A stretch of 64,000 nt of DNA from Planctomycetota bacterium. GTDB lineage: Bacteria > Planctomycetota > Planctomycetia > Pirellulales > Pirellulaceae. Shown here in pieces: positions 51,971 to 59,507 of the stretch. The stretch is taken from positions 186,001 to 250,000 of the forward strand of contig CAUJHS010000113.1 in the NCBI GenBank assembly GCA_963204915.1, given 5' to 3'. How positions within the stretch are numbered: position 1 is the stretch's first letter; every line of letters starts with the position of its first letter. The position numbers were made by a program, and so were the translations under genes. The notes under the pieces were generated by a model. It was not told where the DNA came from, searched no databases, and saw only the letters and a program-made list of their open reading frames with translations.

Positions 51971-52491
51971 TGGAAGACAACCCCTATCGTACACCTTCGC
52001 CAGTTGAGGCGGCGCTCGTCGATGACGTGGGATTGAACGACTCGCCGCGAACGGTGCAGCACGCCGCCAGGTTACTTCGAGGCTTGCTCTTGTTCTACGC
52101 CATCCTGGTGATCGCGACGCTGGCCTCCTCGGTGCTCATGGCAACGTATTTACCGGTAGAACTACAACGATTTACTGAACAGGAACCCGTCGGTTTTTCA
52201 TTAAGCGTGCTGTTGGTGGGAGTTGTGATCGCGATACCGACTCTACTAATAATGCTCGCAGGTTGGCTGGGAATGTTTTTTTATTGGCGAGCGGCGCGCT
52301 GGATGTTCTTTGCATCGCAGTTGCTCATTCTTGCAGTCGCTGCGGTGTTCGGCCCCTATGTGACTCACGGGGTCGAGGAAATGTTCGACGCGGCCGGTCA
52401 GTTTGTCGCGGGCGCAATTGTGGCGTTGGCGTACTACTCGCCGGCGCGTGTTCTATTCGAAAAAACGGCATCAAACTCGAAAGTTCGATGA
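51967..52491 (+). CDS. Hypothetical four-TM membrane protein in the murQ-murK operon
   Basis: Protein of 174 residues with ATGA overlaps at both ends. The N-terminal ~35 residues are polar (EDNPYRTPSPVEAAL), a pattern common in planctomycete membrane proteins. Four hydrophobic segments follow: LLRGLLLFYAILVIATLASS, FSLSVLLVGVVIAIPTLLIMLAG, MFFASQLLILAVAAVFG and a weaker one near 145-165. I recognise no family. Position between MurQ and the kinase makes it a candidate in MurNAc use (for instance accessory to transport), but that is context only. Confidence 0.7.
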   Translation: MMEDNPYRTPSPVEAALVDDVGLNDSPRTVQHAARLLRGLLLFYAILVIATLASSVLMATYLPVELQRFTEQEPVGFSLSVLLVGVVIAIPTLLIMLAGWLGMFFYWRAARWMFFASQLLILAVAAVFGPYVTHGVEEMFDAAGQFVAGAIVALAYYSPARVLFEKTASNSKVR

Positions 52492-53468
52492 CGCCCAAAG
52501 AGCCCCAGGCTTGGATTCTCGGCATCGACGGAGGCGGCACCAAGACGGTGGCATGGCTGGCCTTGTGCGATGACCCACAGCAAACGCCATTGGTCGTAGG
52601 GCGCGGGGTCACTGGCGGATCAAACTTGCAGGTTGCCGGCGAACAAAGGGCTCTTCAGGAATTGGACCGAGCCGTCGCCGCGGCGTTTTCCGACGCGGGA
52701 CAGCCCCGTTCGCAAGTCAACTCCGCAGTCGCCGGATTGTCAGGCAGCGATCGTGACGAGAACCGCCGCATCATTTTCGATTGGGCCGCACGACACCGTG
52801 TGTCACAACGATTCCGCGTCACCCACGACGCCGAACCGGTGCTTGCGGCGGCTTCCCCTGAGGGCTGGGGCGTTGCGCTCATTGCGGGAACAGGGTCCCT
52901 CGCATACGCTGTGTCGAACATGGGGACGACCGCCCGTGCTGGCGGATGGGGCTGGCTTATGGGTGATGAAGGAAGCGGCTATTGGATTGCCGTCGAAGGT
53001 TTGCGCGCCGCGACGCAAGCGGCCGACGGGCGCATCCCGCCGACGCAACTACTTACCGCACTGGTGGCGCATTTGAAATGCCGTGAACCCTCTCTGTTGA
53101 TTCCGGCCGTCTATGGCATGGCTCATGAACGTGCGCAAATCGCAGCTTTAGCGGAAGTCGTGATTGCGACCGCGCATGAGGGCGATGAAGCAGCATTGGA
53201 AATTGTGAACCGCGCCGCATACCAGTTGGCCGAAATGGTGCGAGCCGCCGCGACTCGCGCGGAAATTCGCGATGAACCAATCCCCGTGGCGGTAACCGGG
53301 GGCGTGCTGCTTCGCGTCACGAGCCTGTTCGAGCGATTCGCTGCGAATCTCGCGGCGCAGTCAACCCGTTTCAAAACGCCCGTGCGCGTCGACGAGCCAG
53401 TCTGGGGAGCTGTGCTCTTAGCTCAAAAGGAGTTATCACGCAATCAAACTGTGGCGGACAAGCCCTAA
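52488..53468 (+). CDS. murK: BadF/BcrA-type kinase, MurNAc/GlcNAc kinase-like
   Basis: About 326 residues. ASKHA-fold kinase with ILGIDGGGTKTVAWLA, VTGGSNLQVAG, AVAGLSGSDRDENRR, the Asp in VTHDAEPVLAAA, ALIAGTGSLAYAV, GGWGWLMGDEGSGYWIA and C-terminal VTGGVLLRVT. The family includes the MurNAc/GlcNAc kinase MurK of Clostridium and of Tannerella. Position directly after murQ supports MurK over other glucosamine kinases. ATG 52488 lies inside the previous stop. It would supply MurNAc-6-phosphate to MurQ. The stop precedes the convergent rimK gene. Confidence 0.82.
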   Translation: MTPKEPQAWILGIDGGGTKTVAWLALCDDPQQTPLVVGRGVTGGSNLQVAGEQRALQELDRAVAAAFSDAGQPRSQVNSAVAGLSGSDRDENRRIIFDWAARHRVSQRFRVTHDAEPVLAAASPEGWGVALIAGTGSLAYAVSNMGTTARAGGWGWLMGDEGSGYWIAVEGLRAATQAADGRIPPTQLLTALVAHLKCREPSLLIPAVYGMAHERAQIAALAEVVIATAHEGDEAALEIVNRAAYQLAEMVRAAATRAEIRDEPIPVAVTGGVLLRVTSLFERFAANLAAQSTRFKTPVRVDEPVWGAVLLAQKELSRNQTVADKP

Positions 53469-53544
53469 GCGATTCCGTCTCGCGATCATCGAATGTCGTC
53501 GACGTTCGTTTTGAAGAGGCGTTGTCTTCGTGCGCACCAAACGA

Positions 53545-54450
53545 CTACCCCTTGCCTTTATCTTTTGTGTTGCCGTTCTCGGCGTTCTTTTCGAGGAATT
53601 CGACGATCTTGCCGGCGACATCCACTCCGGTGGCTTTTTCGATGCCTTCCAGTCCGGGCGATGAGTTCACCTCCATCACCACAGGGCCATGGTTGGAACG
53701 CAGAATATCGACACCGGCCACGTTCAGCCCCATGGTCTTGGCGCTGCGAATCGCGGTGCTGCGCTCTTCCGGGGTCGGACGGACCTTTTCCGCCGTACCG
53801 CCGCGATGGAGATTGGACCGGAACTCGCCAGGGGGGCCTTGCCGCTTCATCGCGGCGACCACCTTGCCACCGACGACAAAACATCGAATATCGGAACCTT
53901 GGGCTTCCTTGATGTACTCTTGAACGAGAATATTGGCGTCAAGTCCGCGAAAGGCTTCGATCACCGCCTGAGCGGCCTTGTCGGTCTCCGCCAAAATCAC
54001 GCCGATGCCTTGGGTCCCCTCCAAGAGTTTCACGACTAAGGGCGCGCCGCCTACCAGGTTGATCAAGCCTTGAATATCTTTCGTCGAGTGCGCAAACCCG
54101 CTCACCGGTAGGCCGACCCCCTCGCGGGCAAGCAACTGCAGTGATCGCAATTTATCGCGGGACCGAGTAATCGCCGTGGATTCGTTGGCCGGGAAAACTC
54201 CCATCACCTCAAATTGCCGCACCACCGCGGCGCCGTAAAACGTGTGCGGGGCGCCAATGCGAGGGATGACCGCATGGTAGCCCTCTAGCGGTTTGCCCTG
54301 ATAGATCACCTTGGGCCGGTGTGACGCGATGTCCATGTAGGTGCGAAGGTAATCGATTACCTTCATCTCGTGCCCACGTTTCTCGCCGGCTTCTCGCAGT
54401 CGCTGGGTCGAGTACAACTTGGCATTGCGGGAAAGAATCGCAATTTTCAT
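53545..54450 (-). CDS. rimK: RimK-type alpha-L-glutamate ligase
   Basis: ATP-grasp ligase of about 301 residues. It begins KIAILSRNAKLYSTQRLREAGEKRGHEMKVIDYL and shows AVIPRIGAPHTFYG, the GAPLVVKLLEGTQGIGVILAET ATP-binding core, SDIRCFVVGGKVVAAMKR, FRSNLHRGGTAEKV and VMEVNSSPGLEGIEKATG. RimK adds glutamates to the C-terminus of ribosomal protein bS6; related enzymes act in cofactor biosynthesis. ATG 54450 fits the family start. The C-terminal tail is Lys/Asn/Gly-rich. Confidence 0.92.
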   Translation of the reverse strand: MKIAILSRNAKLYSTQRLREAGEKRGHEMKVIDYLRTYMDIASHRPKVIYQGKPLEGYHAVIPRIGAPHTFYGAAVVRQFEVMGVFPANESTAITRSRDKLRSLQLLAREGVGLPVSGFAHSTKDIQGLINLVGGAPLVVKLLEGTQGIGVILAETDKAAQAVIEAFRGLDANILVQEYIKEAQGSDIRCFVVGGKVVAAMKRQGPPGEFRSNLHRGGTAEKVRPTPEERSTAIRSAKTMGLNVAGVDILRSNHGPVVMEVNSSPGLEGIEKATGVDVAGKIVEFLEKNAENGNTKDKGKG

Positions 54451-54625
54451 AAATGTCGAGAAAACATACACACGGAGCCCAACGACAGGGCAGCGTATTA
54501 TGCGGCGCTTCCCAGAGGCTCACAAGGGGCAAATCACGCCTTACCGAGCACCGTGCGTTTCTGGCCTGCTGGTCCACCATGGTGACGGGGCATGTTCATG
54601 CGAAAGGCAGGCCAAATCCAACAAG

Positions 54626-55474
54626 CTATTCCAACATCAGGCGGTAGAAAACACCTAACTCACTAAGGAGCAATAAGTTGCGGCGATCCCACGTACATGC
54701 TTCGACTTCCGAGGCGCGGAACGAAGCGCGTCGATACGGGCGATTGCTGACAAGCTCAAACGCCGCTCCTGGTCTTACCTGAAACAAACAGGCCTCTTGA
54801 TAGGTGCAGATCGCCAGATGGTCGCCACCTGGGGAAATCGCAGCGCTGGTGACGGATGAGACATCGGGCAAACCGACAACGCGCTCCAGGGTATACGTCG
54901 GTTCAGAGTCTTCTTCGTCGGCCGGCTGAGAGCATGGCAAACGGAAAATCGCCGTGTCGCGCCCCAACTTACTGACGAAGTACAAATCATCACCCCAGGC
55001 GAATGCCGCTTCAATATCGAAGGGCGCTTGCGGATACCTCACCAACAAGGTGCGATCAATCGGCAACAGACGAGGTTCCGTACTTTGCGGACTACTCCTT
55101 GGATCAGGCTCGCGCACGACGTAAATCCAACGTTGGGGCAGCCGTGATTTGCCTTGCAGCACATTATTGCCAATATCACAAATGTAAAGGTTGCCCAGGT
55201 GATCAATCGCCAGACACTCCCAATCCAGATTGACGGCCTCATCAATGCGGTATTCCGCAAGCACCTGCCCGCGCGCATCAAGAGCATAGAGATGCGGCGG
55301 ATTTCCGGAATCGCACACAGCCCAATAAACGCCTGGAAAGCGTCGACTCGACTCTAGTCCAGATGCTTCTGAAAACCCCTCATGTTTTACACGGCCGATT
55401 TCAACCAAGGCCGGCGACGTCGAAAGCTGCGTCAACTCACACGCAGCGATCCACAATAAGATCGGGAGGGACAT
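54626..55474 (-). CDS. Exported beta-propeller-like protein
   Basis: Protein of 282 residues with short N-terminal hydrophobic segment (LPILLWIAACELT) and propeller-like repeats: EASGLESSRRFPGVYWAVCDSG, LYALDARGQVLAEYRIDEAVNLDWECLAID, LYICDIGNNVLQGK. The pattern recalls SdiA-regulated/integral beta-propeller hypotheticals seen in many bacteria; no catalytic site visible. Its ATG overlaps the stop of a short upstream open frame (TGATG). Extracytoplasmic location inferred from the leader. Confidence 0.65.
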   Translation of the reverse strand: MSLPILLWIAACELTQLSTSPALVEIGRVKHEGFSEASGLESSRRFPGVYWAVCDSGNPPHLYALDARGQVLAEYRIDEAVNLDWECLAIDHLGNLYICDIGNNVLQGKSRLPQRWIYVVREPDPRSSPQSTEPRLLPIDRTLLVRYPQAPFDIEAAFAWGDDLYFVSKLGRDTAIFRLPCSQPADEEDSEPTYTLERVVGLPDVSSVTSAAISPGGDHLAICTYQEACLFQVRPGAAFELVSNRPYRRASFRASEVEACTWDRRNLLLLSELGVFYRLMLE

Positions 55475-55605
55475 CAGGACTTAGCCCCAAAAAAGACCGT
55501 TGGAAACCCTCGGGCGAACGCCGCACGTTCCAATTTAACGCGCACGTGCCGTTCTTCGCCTCGCCATTGCGTGATCGGCACCAGCAAACTCCGCAGCAGC
55601 GACAT
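55474..55605 (-). CDS. Possible 43-residue leader peptide/small protein
   Basis: An open frame of 43 codons starts at ATG 55605 with AAAGG five bases upstream and ends in TGATG, so its stop overlaps the start of the propeller gene. The predicted peptide is basic (MSLLRSLLVPITQWRG...). It could be a coupled small protein; no homologue recognised. Confidence 0.35.
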   Translation of the reverse strand: MSLLRSLLVPITQWRGEERHVRVKLERAAFARGFPTVFFGAKS

Positions 55606-55833
55606 GTAAACCTTTCACCACGTTCATGTTACGTGTGCTACTGAAATTGGCCAAGCGCTACCCCCACATTGGCGAACCGTATGCTATATTGGCCGAGTTT
55701 GGCGCGTCATTCGTTCTTGTGGAAGATGTTCTCGTCACTAAGCGGGTAGGTAATTGCAGCGTGTTTTTTCCGCCATAAGGGAGACGTCTACGAAATCGGC
55801 GAACTCAAACCGGGCTACTTCAAGAAACGATGC
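55606..55833. other. Intergenic interval
   Basis: Non-coding as far as I can see; includes the presumed promoter of the preceding minus-strand unit. No structured RNA recognised apart from the hairpin that follows at 55834. Confidence 0.35.
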
Positions 55834-55868
55834 GGCGCCGAATCGGACATGATATCCGATGCGGCGCC
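55834..55868 (-). terminator. Strong stem-loop downstream of rpsI
   Basis: GGCGCCG (55834-55840) pairs with CGGCGCC (55862-55868) and, after one A/G mismatch, ATCGGA (55842-55847) pairs with TCCGAT (55855-55860), with a 7-nt loop. It lies 55 bp after the rpsI stop on the minus strand and is followed by a short T-rich stretch; best read as the transcript end of rplM-rpsI. Confidence 0.65.
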
Positions 55869-55922
55869 ACGATGTTCGTTAAAACGAGGAACCCAAGAGT
55901 TCGCCGGACACACGATACAAAA

Positions 55923-56423
55923 TTAACGCTTCGAGAACTGCGTTCCGCGACGAGCGCCGTGCAAGCCGTACTTCTTGCGTTCCTTCATTCGTGAATCGCG
56001 CGTCATATGGCCGTTATTACGCAACGGCGGAAAAGTGCTCGTATCGTAGCTCACCAACGCACGGGCGATGCCCATCTTGCAGGCGCCCGATTGCCCGGTG
56101 GGTCCACCGCCGTGCACCGTGATGATCACGTCCACTTCGGTGCGCTTACCTGTCAGGTCCAAGCCCGACGTGACCGCCGTTTGATCTTGAAGATTGGGGA
56201 AGAACTCCGTGAACTCGCGCCCGTTGACGGTAATTACTCCGCTGCCCGGCCGAATGCGAACGCGGGCCACCGACGTCTTGCGACGTCCCGTGCCTAGCGC
56301 GTCACCGTTAATGGGATCTTTCTTCACGCGGTGGGCGACGCTCGTCACGGCGGGAGCGGCAGCGTCCATGTCCGGGGGAAGAGTCGTTTCAAGTCCTGAG
56401 GTCTCAGTAATGTCGTTGGCCAT
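55923..56423 (-). CDS. rpsI: Small ribosomal subunit protein uS9
   Basis: 166 residues: an N-terminal extension of ~40 residues (rich in Ala, Thr, Pro) followed by the uS9 core GTGRRKTSVARVRIRPGSGVITVNGREFTEFFP, HGGGPTGQSGACKMGIARAL and the C-terminal RKKYGLHGARRGTQFSKR that reaches the P site. The gene follows rplM in the common rplM-rpsI order, both on the minus strand, 98 bp apart. The extension is longer than in E. coli (130 residues). ATG 56423. Confidence 0.95.
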   Translation of the reverse strand: MANDITETSGLETTLPPDMDAAAPAVTSVAHRVKKDPINGDALGTGRRKTSVARVRIRPGSGVITVNGREFTEFFPNLQDQTAVTSGLDLTGKRTEVDVIITVHGGGPTGQSGACKMGIARALVSYDTSTFPPLRNNGHMTRDSRMKERKKYGLHGARRGTQFSKR

Positions 56424-56521
56424 AAACAGTCGTGGGGAAGTTCAGTGAATGGATGCGAGTGCGCCGACGCGGCGCTACGGCAACCGCAATCTTGCCGTCT
56501 TGGAGCAGTTTCGGGGAACGT

Positions 56522-56968
56522 TTACTTCGCTCCCGCGTCGCGAGGTTCGGGTTGTTGCGCCTGATGGGGATGGTCAGGACCGACGTAAATCTTCAACTTC
56601 TTGATCATCTTGCGAGCCAAGTAATTCTTGGGAAGCATTCTTCGCACGGCCTCGTGCAGAATCAGCTCAGGTCGGCGTTGCAGCCGTTTGCCTGCGGTTT
56701 CCACCTCCAGGCCATGGTAGCCCGCGTACCAAGTGTATTCCTTGTTTTCCCATTTATTACCGGTGAACACCACCTTCTCGGCGTTGATCACCACTACGAA
56801 GTCGCCCGTATCGACGTGCGGAGTATACGTAGGACGGTGCTTGCCCATCAAAATCATGGCGATATCGCTCGCCAAACGGCCCACCACCTTATCGGTAGCG
56901 TCAACCACCCACCATTTTTGCTCCAACTCGCCGGGTTTGGCCATGAAAGTCTTGTATGTGGCCGCCAT
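56522..56968 (-). CDS. rplM: Large ribosomal subunit protein uL13
   Basis: 148 residues. Conserved WWVVDATDKVVGRLASDIAMILMGKHRPTYTPHVDTGDFVVVINAEKVVFTGNKWENKEY and the C-terminal RRMLPKNYLARKMIKKLKIYVGPDHPHQAQQP identify uL13, which stabilises early 50S assembly. It is the first gene of the rplM-rpsI unit. The start is the ATG at 56968, preceded by a weak ribosome-binding site. Confidence 0.95.
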   Translation of the reverse strand: MAATYKTFMAKPGELEQKWWVVDATDKVVGRLASDIAMILMGKHRPTYTPHVDTGDFVVVINAEKVVFTGNKWENKEYTWYAGYHGLEVETAGKRLQRRPELILHEAVRRMLPKNYLARKMIKKLKIYVGPDHPHQAQQPEPRDAGAK

Positions 56969-57091
56969 TTCGTCTCCAACCGGAATTAAATGCCTGCAAA
57001 TTACATCTTGCGCGACGCCAATTGTGCTCGCCGTGCGCCGAAAACGAGCAATTCCGCAATTTAGCGGTTGAATGTGCTTGGTTCAAGGCCG

Positions 57092-57418
57092 TCATTCACC
57101 GCCAATGTCGATTTCTGTGCGGCAATCGACCACGGGTAAGACAAAGATTTTCCCATCCCCCATTCGGCCTGTTCGCGCTAGGCCTACGATTTTGCGGACA
57201 ATCTCCTCCACACGGTGGTCGTCGACCCACACGGTGATCTCCACCTTCGGCAAAAACGCCAGCGCGTATTCACCGCCGAGGTACTCATCGAGGTAATTCT
57301 TTTGCCGTCCGAAACCTTTGACTTCGCGGACATTCAGGGCTTCAATTGGCGCGCGACGCAACGCCTCGAAGACCTTCTCGGCCAGGTAAGGCTTGACGAT
57401 GGCGACGATTTGCTTCAT
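57092..57418 (-). CDS. PII family nitrogen regulator
   Basis: 108 residues. Pattern MKQIVAIVKPYLAEKVFEALRRAPIEALNVREVKGFGRQKNYLDEYLGGEYALAFLPKVEITVWV identifies PII with a T-loop containing GGEYALAFLPK (Tyr present), and C-terminal GRMGDGKIFVLPVVDC. PII senses 2-oxoglutarate and ATP/ADP and controls nitrogen enzymes and transporters. Neither amtB nor glnA is adjacent; the neighbouring ferredoxin gene is on the same strand, 67 bp upstream, so the two may be co-transcribed. ATG 57418. Confidence 0.93.
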   Translation of the reverse strand: MKQIVAIVKPYLAEKVFEALRRAPIEALNVREVKGFGRQKNYLDEYLGGEYALAFLPKVEITVWVDDHRVEEIVRKIVGLARTGRMGDGKIFVLPVVDCRTEIDIGGE

Positions 57419-57485
57419 CGAAGGACGGAACGAGTTGGGCCTTTGAAGAAGTCGCGCCGAGATATCTCCAACCTCTCAACGCAAA

Positions 57486-57881
57486 TTAACTGAAAAAATT
57501 CTCACCGAAAAGGTCCACTGCGGGGCCTGACTCTACCTCCATGTCACCGTTGACTTTCACTTGGCACGCGAGGCGCATTTTCCCTTCATGGTTCAAATAA
57601 GCCATCCCCGGAAGGGGGTCCCCAACCGGGACCGGGCTTTTCAGTTTGAGCCACTCGCGGCGAGTCATCGCGTTGGTGTTTTCCATTCCTTTCGGAATGA
57701 GCACGGCGCACGTACCGCAAAGACCCAAGCCATGGCAGTTGGCGTACTTGAACATTCCTTGGCAGTATCCCAGCACTCCTTGATTCAGATTCACGCCGGC
57801 TTTAATGGCTTCGCGGCGTAAGTTCGCGCCGACGGGCACTTCAATCTCTTTATTCTCTTTAATGAATTTGACAATGGGCAT
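57486..57881 (-). CDS. 2Fe-2S ferredoxin
   Basis: About 131 residues. Ferredoxin fold with cluster ligands Cys in ANCHGLGLCGTCAV (C-x5-C-x2-C) and a fourth Cys in RLACQV. N-terminal PIVKFIKENKEIEVPVGANLRREAIKAGV is the usual beta-grasp start. An in-frame region reaching 58151 would add a non-homologous extension; the ATG at 57881 is preferred. Plant-type or adrenodoxin-like electron carrier; partner unknown. It is followed by the PII gene. Confidence 0.88.
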   Translation of the reverse strand: MPIVKFIKENKEIEVPVGANLRREAIKAGVNLNQGVLGYCQGMFKYANCHGLGLCGTCAVLIPKGMENTNAMTRREWLKLKSPVPVGDPLPGMAYLNHEGKMRLACQVKVNGDMEVESGPAVDLFGENFFS

Positions 57882-58135
57882 GGCGAATCGAAAGAATGCA
57901 CTGGTGGGGAACAACCATAACATCGGCGGATCGCCACAGTGGCCCGCCGCGACCAAAAGTGTTTGGTATAACCGTAATTCTCCCGCGGGAGCAACCCCGT
58001 TTGCGACGATTCTAACCCAAGCGACGCAGCGTGGCGAGTCGGAACGCGGGACGGAAAATCTTCTCCAAGCCCCTACCGCCGCCAGGCCGATAATGACTGC
58101 GGCAACCGCTTTACCTGGATTAATGAGCGCCACAC

Positions 58136-58396
58136 ATGGGTGATTATTCAAAATACCAGCAGAAGGTCATCAAACGGTATTACGATAACCGGGACTCGAT
58201 TGCTGTGCAGCGATTGCAGGAGTTGGTTACCGAACTCTACCTGACGACCGGCAAGAAACGGGAACAACATTGGAAGAGTATTATCCTGCATTTAGAAAAA
58301 CTCGGCGTGCGCCCCGAACGCATCGAACTGTTACGAAAGAAAGATGATGCCGCCGAGGTCGCCAAGCTTGTCCAAGAACTGACGGCTGGGAAGTGA
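58136..58396 (+). CDS. Conserved hypothetical protein
   Basis: 86 residues, highly charged helical protein: GDYSKYQQKVIKRYYDNRDSIAVQRLQELVTELYLTTGKKREQHWKSIILHLEKLGVRP. No domain recognised, but the regular charge pattern and codon use look real. It is divergent from the ferredoxin gene (254 bp apart) and convergent with a phosphoesterase gene (43 bp). No signal peptide or TM; likely cytoplasmic. Confidence 0.7.
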   Translation: MGDYSKYQQKVIKRYYDNRDSIAVQRLQELVTELYLTTGKKREQHWKSIILHLEKLGVRPERIELLRKKDDAAEVAKLVQELTAGK

Positions 58397-58439
58397 AGCC
58401 TGGCCCTACCTCACGGTTCCAACCGCGATTCGATCGTGC

Positions 58440-58922
58440 TCAAAGCATGATGTGAGTTGCTTCGAGTTGCGGTAACTGAACCACAGCAAACGAGTGACGG
58501 GCAGCGCGAAAAAGCGCGCCAGGATTTAGCACCAACGTTTTCCCCTCGTAGTGCATCTCGGCCTTATGCGTGTGGCCGTAGCACACGAGATCCCAGGCGT
58601 TGCTCGTGACGGTTTGGCGGAATAACGCCTCATCGTCCGAGTGTAGGAACGCGATGCGACGCCCGTCTAACTCCAGCGAACCGAAACGACCGTGCAAATG
58701 GTGGCCGGCCTTCGCAATGGCCGACTCAAACGCCGCGGTGGCGCGATCCACATTGCCGAGTACGTAATCCACAGGCCATCGCGCCAGCAATGGCGGAATC
58801 TCCATCGAGCCGATGTCGCCGCAGTGAATCACTCGGTCCACTTCCATCGCTTCCAACATCACGGCCGCCTCACGGGTAAAGCCCACGTGCCCGTGAGTAT
58901 CGCTGATGACCGCCAGCAGCAT
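58440..58922 (-). CDS. Metallophosphoesterase (YfcE/MJ0936 family)
   Basis: Protein of 160 residues with the small metallophosphoesterase fold. Motifs: VISDTHGHVG (Asp/His metal ligands), VIHCGDIGS, YVLGNVDRA, and the His ligands in CYGHTHKAEMHYEG and LVLNPGAL. Members are phosphodiesterases with broad substrates such as cyclic nucleotides in vitro. ATG 58922. It is divergent from methylglyoxal synthase (115 bp). Confidence 0.9.
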   Translation of the reverse strand: MLLAVISDTHGHVGFTREAAVMLEAMEVDRVIHCGDIGSMEIPPLLARWPVDYVLGNVDRATAAFESAIAKAGHHLHGRFGSLELDGRRIAFLHSDDEALFRQTVTSNAWDLVCYGHTHKAEMHYEGKTLVLNPGALFRAARHSFAVVQLPQLEATHIML

Positions 58923-59036
58923 GAGGGTCGCCCAAGGTTGTTGGAAGGTTCGTTGACCGAGTAGATTATCAGCTGATTGCTTCGCCGCGCAGGAGCCCGT
59001 TCGGTTCGAAATCCTCTTCCCGCTTACGGCGTCTTG

Positions 59037-59402
59037 ATGATTGCACTAATCGCACATGATGAGAAAAAGGACGACATGTCCGCCTTCGTCGCGCGACATG
59101 CCGAGTTCTTTCGCACGCAAAAATTGGTGGCGACCGGCAGCACGGGAGAACGCTTGATGCGTGAAACCGGGCTGGAAATCGAACGGGTAGCGCATGGTCC
59201 CCACGGAGGCGACTTAATCATCGGCGGCCGGGTCGCAACGGGCGAGGTCCACGCCGTATTGTTTTTTCGTGATCCGCTAACGGCTCAACCGCATGAGCCG
59301 GATGTTTCCGCACTGATGCGCGTGTGCGACGTTCATAACATTCCGCTTGCTACAAACCCAGCCGGTGCGGAAGCGGTCCTGCTCTATCTCCAACGCAAAT
59401 AA
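59037..59402 (+). CDS. mgsA: Methylglyoxal synthase
   Basis: About 121 residues. MgsA turns dihydroxyacetone phosphate into methylglyoxal and phosphate, a bypass of lower glycolysis. Conserved: IALIAHDEKKDDM, LVATGSTGERL, the GPHGGDLIIGGRVATGEV active-site segment (Asp), FFRDPLTAQPHEPDV and CDVHNIPLATNPAGAEAV. ATG 59037 fits the family start; the longer frame from 58977 does not. Confidence 0.93.
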   Translation: MIALIAHDEKKDDMSAFVARHAEFFRTQKLVATGSTGERLMRETGLEIERVAHGPHGGDLIIGGRVATGEVHAVLFFRDPLTAQPHEPDVSALMRVCDVHNIPLATNPAGAEAVLLYLQRK

Positions 59403-59459
59403 ACACGACAAGGTTTAAGCCGCACGCCACGAGATTTGCTATGCGGCTTGCAATGCAAA

Positions 59460-59490
59460 AAACCGCAAACGATTGGGTCGTTTGCGGTTT
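59460..59490. terminator. Bidirectional intrinsic terminator
   Basis: AAACCGCAAACGA (59460-59472) and TCGTTTGCGGTTT (59478-59490) form a perfect 13-bp stem with a 5-nt loop between the convergent mgsA and Gfo/Idh/MocA genes. A further AA on the left gives a TTTTT tail on the minus strand and GTTT on the plus side. Confidence 0.85.
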
Positions 59491-59507
59491 GGAGTGACGA
59501 AGCGTGG

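Noticed and set aside
58985..59010. GGTTCGAAATCC-like word resembling a tRNA T-arm
   Set aside because: The stem does not pair and no acceptor or anticodon arms fit; it lies next to the mgsA start.
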